In this document: one piece after another, positions 14,447-16,932 of the stretch
Layout: the number at the start of each line of letters is the position of its first letter
Position numbering within the stretch: the stretch's first letter is position 1
Assembly: GCA_041580375.1 (NCBI GenBank)
Contig: JBFGDZ010000072.1
Span: forward strand, 1-16,932
Reading direction: 5' to 3'
Source: JAPUIN01 sp041580375
Lineage (GTDB): Bacteria > Acidobacteriota > Polarisedimenticolia > Gp22-AA2
Length of the DNA stretch: 16,932 nt
The notes under the pieces: model-generated
Told to the model about the DNA's origin: nothing
The model's input: the letters and a program-made list of their open reading frames with translations, nothing else
The model's database searches: none
Position numbers and translations under genes: made by a program

Positions 14447-15168
14447 GAGCGCCGCACGCGACGATGGGGCGAATCGCCCTGTGCGCCCTGTGGATCGCCG
14501 CGTCAACCCTCCATTCCGCGGCGGCCGCCGAGCCGGACGGACCGGCGCCGGCGCTGATCCGGGTCGCCCGCGAGATCCAGAACGTCTGCTTTTCGGAGTA
14601 CCCCGACTCCCTCGTGCGGGCGATGTCCGGCCACGAGGGTCCGATCCCCGAGGATGTTCGCGAGGATCCCGACCTCAGGCAGCGATTCTTGAGATCGGAG
14701 GAGATCGTGGCGAAGGGGCTTTTTTACCCCTCCCTGCTCGACGACCTGCTCCCCGCTCTCTCGGCGGCGATCCGCCCGGGCGACCGGTTTCTCGATCTCG
14801 GCAGCGGCGACGGGCGCGTCGTCTTCATCGCCGCCCACCTCGGCGCCCGCGCCACCGGCATCGAGTACGACCGGGCGCTGCAACAAATCGCCCGGCGCGC
14901 CCACCGCCGGCTCGCGCACCTCTTCGAGCCGGATCGCGCGATCCTGCGCCGCGGCGATTTCTTCCGGGAAGACCTGTCCCGCTACGACCGCATCTTCTAT
15001 TTCGGCAGGGGTTCGTTCGGCGAGGATCGGCTCCTGGCCAAGATCCGCGCCGAGATGCGCGCGGATGCCCTCCTCCTGCTCTACCGTTACCCGGGGAATC
15101 CGCCCGGCCTCGACCTCGTGGCGGCTCACGGTCCGGTGCGGATCCTGCGCGTGGCATCGCGCCCCTGA
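14443..15168 (+). CDS. SAM-dependent methyltransferase-like protein with an apparent signal peptide
   Basis: The 241-residue product contains a class I methyltransferase core: FLDLGSGDGRVVFIAA (motif I, 117-125 core), TGIEYD with acidic Glu141, RRGDFF (Asp172) and the following YDRIFYFGRG. Oddly, it starts with a typical Sec signal: positively charged start, hydrophobic IALCALWIAASTL, then SAAAA|EPDG near residue 29. Segment FSEYPDSLVRAMSGHEG and the helix FLRSEEIVAKGLFYPSLLDD precede the fold, reminiscent of DOT1-like or Methyltransf_25 proteins. If exported it would lack obvious access to SAM; it could instead be membrane-anchored with the domain in the cytosol. ATG 14443 overlaps the upstream stop; Met8 is an alternative that keeps the hydrophobic segment. 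No substrate can be named. Confidence 0.75.
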   Translation: MRAPHATMGRIALCALWIAASTLHSAAAAEPDGPAPALIRVAREIQNVCFSEYPDSLVRAMSGHEGPIPEDVREDPDLRQRFLRSEEIVAKGLFYPSLLDDLLPALSAAIRPGDRFLDLGSGDGRVVFIAAHLGARATGIEYDRALQQIARRAHRRLAHLFEPDRAILRRGDFFREDLSRYDRIFYFGRGSFGEDRLLAKIRAEMRADALLLLYRYPGNPPGLDLVAAHGPVRILRVASRP

Positions 15169-15183
15169 TCGGCGCCGCGCGCC

Positions 15184-15213
15184 TTGTCCGCCGGACCGCA
15201 ACGGTGGTATTCT
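15184..15213 (+). promoter_or_regulatory. Promoter of the cytochrome c gene
   Basis: TTGTCC (15184-15189), 18 bases, TATTCT (15208-15213). The predicted start near 15220 leaves a leader of about 31 bases that includes GGGAGG. Confidence 0.5.
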
Positions 15214-15250
15214 GCCGGTGTCCGCACCGCTTCAGACGGGAGGTCTGGCC

Positions 15251-15733
15251 ATGAAGACCGGTGCGCGATACTCCATCCTGTCGTTCCTCTTTCTCATCAC
15301 CGTGATCGGCTTCTCGATCCCGGCGATCCTGCATTCCGCCGGACAGGAGGAATCCGAGGCTCCCTCCGAGGACGCCTCCGCCCGCCGCGCGAAGCCGCTC
15401 CGCATTCCGGCATCGGCCCGCGACCGCAAGAACCCCGTGCCGGCCGTCGCGGACGCGATCGCGAGCGGCCGGAGCCTGTTCAAGAGCCAGTGCGCCATGT
15501 GCCACGGGTCGAACGGCGACGGCCGCGGCGACCTGGCGGTCCGGCTCAAAATGCGAGTGCCCGACCTGCGCGACCCAAAGCTGCAGGCTAAGCGCACCGA
15601 CGGTGATCTCTTCTACATCCTCACCGAGGGTCACAGCGACATGCCGCCCGAGAAGCGCCTGCCGGATCAGAGCAAGTGGGAGATGATCCACTTCATGCGC
15701 ACGCTCAGGTCGGGCGGCGCGACGGGCGGGTAG
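15251..15733 (+). CDS. Monohaem c-type cytochrome
   Basis: The 160-residue product has an N-terminal hydrophobic segment (YSILSFLFLITVIGFSIPAI, 7-26) that serves as signal or membrane anchor, an Ala/Glu/Ser-rich linker (31-60), and a cytochrome c domain with one CAMCH haem site (Cys81, Cys84, His85) and the distal ligand probably Met131 in GHSDMPPEKR. HGSNGDGRGDLAV is the usual loop after the haem motif. It is likely an inner-membrane-anchored or periplasmic electron carrier; its partners are not in the window. ATG 15251 has GGGAGG seven bases upstream. It ends six bases from the stop of the convergent gene. Confidence 0.92.
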   Translation: MKTGARYSILSFLFLITVIGFSIPAILHSAGQEESEAPSEDASARRAKPLRIPASARDRKNPVPAVADAIASGRSLFKSQCAMCHGSNGDGRGDLAVRLKMRVPDLRDPKLQAKRTDGDLFYILTEGHSDMPPEKRLPDQSKWEMIHFMRTLRSGGATGG

Positions 15734-15739
15734 CGATCG

Positions 15740-16360
15740 TCAGAACACGAAGATCCGTCCGAACAGAAACTCGACCCCGTCGCCGTCGCTGACCTGGCTG
15801 ATCCGGAATTCAGTGGTGCCGCGGAGGTCGTGGATCTTGATCGAGGGGCCGACCTTGGTGACCGAGGCGCTCCTTTCGGGCCGCCAGTAAGAGGCGCTCA
15901 TCCCGAGCGCAACCCTTGGCGACACCAGGTACTCCACCTCGAGGGGATCGATCAGCCACTGCCGGCGGCCCCCGCCGCCGAGGGGCACGTAGTAGAGCGC
16001 GTAGAAGGAAGCCCGGATCCTGCCCTTTGAATCGAGGAGATAGAGCGCCGGCTGGAAGTAATCGCCGTCGCTCGTCGCGGCGAGATGCCCCAGCAGGTAG
16101 GCCTCCATCTGACCCGCTCCGCCCACGCGGATGCCGGGCCCGACCGAGATCTCCTCGTAGTCGTATCTCGGGAAACCGAGCGCCACCGCCTCGAAATAGT
16201 AGCGCCCCCGCGGCGAGATCCGCCCGTAGCTGAGCATCTGATAGGTGGCGTCGCCGCGCTCGTCGATCTCGATGCGCAGCTCGACCTCGTTCCCGCCCGC
16301 GTGCAGCGACGCCGCCAGCGAAGACAGGAGCACCGCCGCGGAGATCAGTCGTCGCACCAT
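15740..16360 (-). CDS. Predicted outer-membrane barrel-like protein, family not recognised
   Basis: The 206-residue product begins with a Sec signal peptide (MVRRLISAAVLLSSLAASLHA, cleavage about residue 21). The rest is a series of amphipathic strands with aromatic girdles: VELRIEIDERG, ATYQMLSYGRISP, GRYYFEAVALGF, GQMEAYLLGHLAA, YFQPALYLLDSKG, RIRASFYALYYVPL, LEVEYLVSP, VALGMSASYW and GVEFLFGRIFVF. Ending in Phe after alternating hydrophobics fits an outer-membrane barrel C-terminal signal. I recognise no named family. ATG 16360 has a GGGAG four bases upstream, closer than usual. No clear promoter was found. It converges with the cytochrome c gene. Confidence 0.7.
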   Translation of the reverse strand: MVRRLISAAVLLSSLAASLHAGGNEVELRIEIDERGDATYQMLSYGRISPRGRYYFEAVALGFPRYDYEEISVGPGIRVGGAGQMEAYLLGHLAATSDGDYFQPALYLLDSKGRIRASFYALYYVPLGGGGRRQWLIDPLEVEYLVSPRVALGMSASYWRPERSASVTKVGPSIKIHDLRGTTEFRISQVSDGDGVEFLFGRIFVF

Positions 16361-16539
16361 CCCGCTCCCGGCTCAGCCTAGCAGAACGATGCGCTTCCCC
16401 GGCGGCGCGATGCGATCCGTTTCGGTCGGTGGAAACGGGCGGGCATGGCGTCCCCGACGGATTTGGACCCGTGCCGCCGCCTGGAAGGCCGCGGGGCGCC
16501 TATCGCCTTCGCCTGCTCTGCACGGAACGAAATATTAAA
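16361..16539. other. Intergenic stretch upstream of the small-peptide unit
   Basis: I see no gene here. It contains a 7-bp inverted repeat (16417-16438) and ends in an AT-rich run (AAATATTAAATTG) unusual for this window, which merges into the promoter at 16540. Open frames crossing it on both strands have no family resemblance. Confidence 0.4.
16417..16438. repeat. 7-bp inverted repeat CCGTTTC / GAAACGG
   Basis: CCGTTTC (16417-16423) and GAAACGG (16432-16438) are perfect complements around 8 bases. The GAAACGG word also occurs twice in the ileS leader. It could be a protein-binding site or an RNA stem; no promoter is adjacent. Confidence 0.4.
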
Positions 16540-16568
16540 TTGCAGGCCGACCGGATTGGGCGTATAAG
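16540..16568 (+). promoter_or_regulatory. Strong promoter of the small-peptide unit
   Basis: TTGCAG (16540-16545), exactly 17 bases, TATAAG (16563-16568), preceded by an AT-rich run that could act as an UP element. This is the best -10 in the window. The predicted start is near 16575. Confidence 0.7.
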
Positions 16569-16577
16569 GCCCGACCG

Positions 16578-16617
16578 CGAGGTCGAGCCCTTTCGGCCTC
16601 TCGGATATCAAACCTCG
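16578..16617 (+). repeat. Leader stem upstream of the small ORF
   Basis: CGAGGT (16578-16583) pairs with ACCTCG (16612-16617), and an inner CGAG/CTCG pair (16584-16587 with 16600-16603) could extend it. It ends three bases before the AAAGGAGG site, so folding could influence ribosome access. Confidence 0.45.
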
Positions 16618-16633
16618 AGGAAAGGAGGCGAGC

Positions 16634-16729
16634 GTGAACATGATTCCAGCCTGGGTTGTCGACCTGGTTCACCAGATCCTCACGGCGATCGGATTCCCGG
16701 GAAATCCGCCACCGCCCTTCCATCCCTGA
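16634..16729 (+). CDS. Small 31-residue protein or leader peptide with Pro-rich C-terminus
   Basis: A strong AAAGGAGG (16621-16628) lies five bases before GTG 16634, which opens a 31-codon frame ending at TGA 16727-16729. An in-frame ATG at 16640 (11 bases from the site) is the alternative start, giving 29 residues. The product has an amphipathic hydrophobic segment (IPAWVVDLVHQILTAIGF, 4-21) followed by a tail PGNPPPPFHP in which four prolines are consecutive and the last codon is proline. It has its own near-consensus promoter and is followed by two perfect hairpins. I do not recognise the sequence. Possibilities are a membrane-associated small protein, a toxin-like peptide, or a leader peptide whose ribosome stalls at the proline run and controls the next gene (start about 16902). 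Coding status rests on signals, not homology. Confidence 0.6.
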   Translation: MNMIPAWVVDLVHQILTAIGFPGNPPPPFHP

Positions 16730-16738
16730 TCACCCGAA

Positions 16739-16759
16739 ACCGGCGCACCTGTCGCCGGT
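16739..16759 (+). repeat. 7-bp hairpin after the small ORF
   Basis: ACCGGCG (16739-16745) and CGCCGGT (16753-16759) are perfect complements around a 7-base loop. The stem begins nine bases after the small ORF's stop codon. Confidence 0.6.
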
Positions 16760-16769
16760 CCGCGGTATC

Positions 16770-16811
16770 GAGAGTGGGGCGACCGTCGGACCCGGTGGTC
16801 GCCCCACTCTC
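16770..16811 (+). terminator. 15-bp perfect hairpin, possible terminator or attenuator
   Basis: GAGAGTGGGGCGACC (16770-16784) and GGTCGCCCCACTCTC (16797-16811) are perfect complements around 12 bases, the longest perfect stem I found in the window. No U-tract follows directly; the nearest T-run (CCTTTTC) is over 20 bases on. It may act as a U-less terminator, an mRNA-end stabiliser, or part of an attenuator ahead of the gene at 16902. Confidence 0.6.
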
Positions 16812-16901
16812 AGCTCTGCAGGATCCCGCTGCCTTTTCGAAACGCCTTCGAGAGGACGGGTCGCATGGACCATTCTTGGTGATCTGCGGAGCGGGTCGAT
16901 C

Positions 16902-16932
16902 ATGACGACCACGGCGAGCGGCGGATCGCGCC
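16902..16932 (+). CDS. Possible start of a further gene, cut by window edge
   Basis: ATG 16902 opens MTTTASGGSR before the window ends. A GGAG about 14-17 bases upstream is a weak ribosome-binding site, and no clear promoter lies between the 15-bp hairpin and this start. Ten codons are too few to identify a family. If real, the gene would lie downstream of the small-peptide unit in the same orientation. Confidence 0.35.
   Translation, partial: MTTTASGGSR

Noticed and set aside
12509..14506. Minus-strand frame of 665 codons opposite the Omp85 and DksA-like genes
   Set aside because: It has no recognisable domain, no signal, and lies opposite two well-supported genes.
16446..16525. tRNA-Gly-like segment on the minus strand (CTTCCAG loop, then GGTCCAAATCC, then GGGGACGCCA)
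   Set aside because: The anticodon stem has a mismatch, the T stem does not register with a 7-base loop, and no D arm or matching 5-prime acceptor strand is found. It is probably chance, at most a decayed remnant.
16429..16905. Plus-strand frame of 158 codons across the small-peptide region
   Set aside because: It is in a different frame from the small ORF, lacks a ribosome-binding site, spans promoter and hairpins, and resembles no family.

Overview
The window is a gene-dense stretch of GC-rich bacterial chromosome (about two thirds G+C by eye). The organism is a diderm: there are an Omp85-type barrel ending in a C-terminal Phe signal, two other predicted outer-membrane barrels, a lipoprotein, and the lipoprotein-processing enzymes LspA and Lgt. 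Gene content and style (DUF4388/PATAN protein, DUF2203, YjbQ, LOG-family protein, DksA-like zinc finger, ileS-lspA-lgt-rluD order) would fit Acidobacteriota or another deep-branching uncultivated phylum. That placement is inference and no phylogenetic marker was tested. I see no insertion sequence, prophage, CRISPR array, rRNA or convincing tRNA.

Left part (1-6344): a cysteine desulfurase cut by the window edge runs leftward. It diverges from a rightward operon of five genes with no gaps: ileS, lspA, lgt, rluD and a DUF2520 Rossmann protein. Consecutive genes overlap by 1 to 4 bases, so translation is probably coupled. The two divergent promoters share one -35 element.

Middle part (6345-11602): a leftward cysteine-rich lipoprotein of unknown family with a structured leader; a rightward DUF4388 protein; a leftward RlmD-type 23S rRNA methyltransferase whose stop codon interlocks with that of the DUF4388 gene; a rightward LOG-family nucleotide-processing protein; and leftward DUF2203 and YjbQ genes.

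Right part (11610-16360): a leftward small outer-membrane barrel with a hairpin-rich leader; a rightward Omp85-family protein; a DksA/TraR zinc-finger protein translationally coupled to a methyltransferase-like protein that carries an apparent signal peptide; a monohaem cytochrome c; and a convergent barrel-like protein of unknown family.

Right end (16361-16932): more than 500 bases that hold no large gene but contain a compact unit that looks deliberate. It has a near-consensus promoter (TTGCAG-N17-TATAAG), a leader stem, a strong ribosome-binding site, a 31-codon ORF ending in a proline-rich tail, then two perfect hairpins (7 bp and 15 bp), and then the possible start of another gene at 16902. 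This is the best candidate here for something undescribed: a free-standing small protein, or a Pro-rich leader peptide controlling the downstream gene.

A second theme is promoter geometry. Most transcription units have a recognisable -35/-10 pair with 16-18 bp spacing. For three genes without a Shine-Dalgarno sequence (cysteine desulfurase, Omp85 protein, DksA-like protein) the -10 lies so close that the predicted transcript starts at or within a few bases of the start codon, which suggests leaderless mRNAs.
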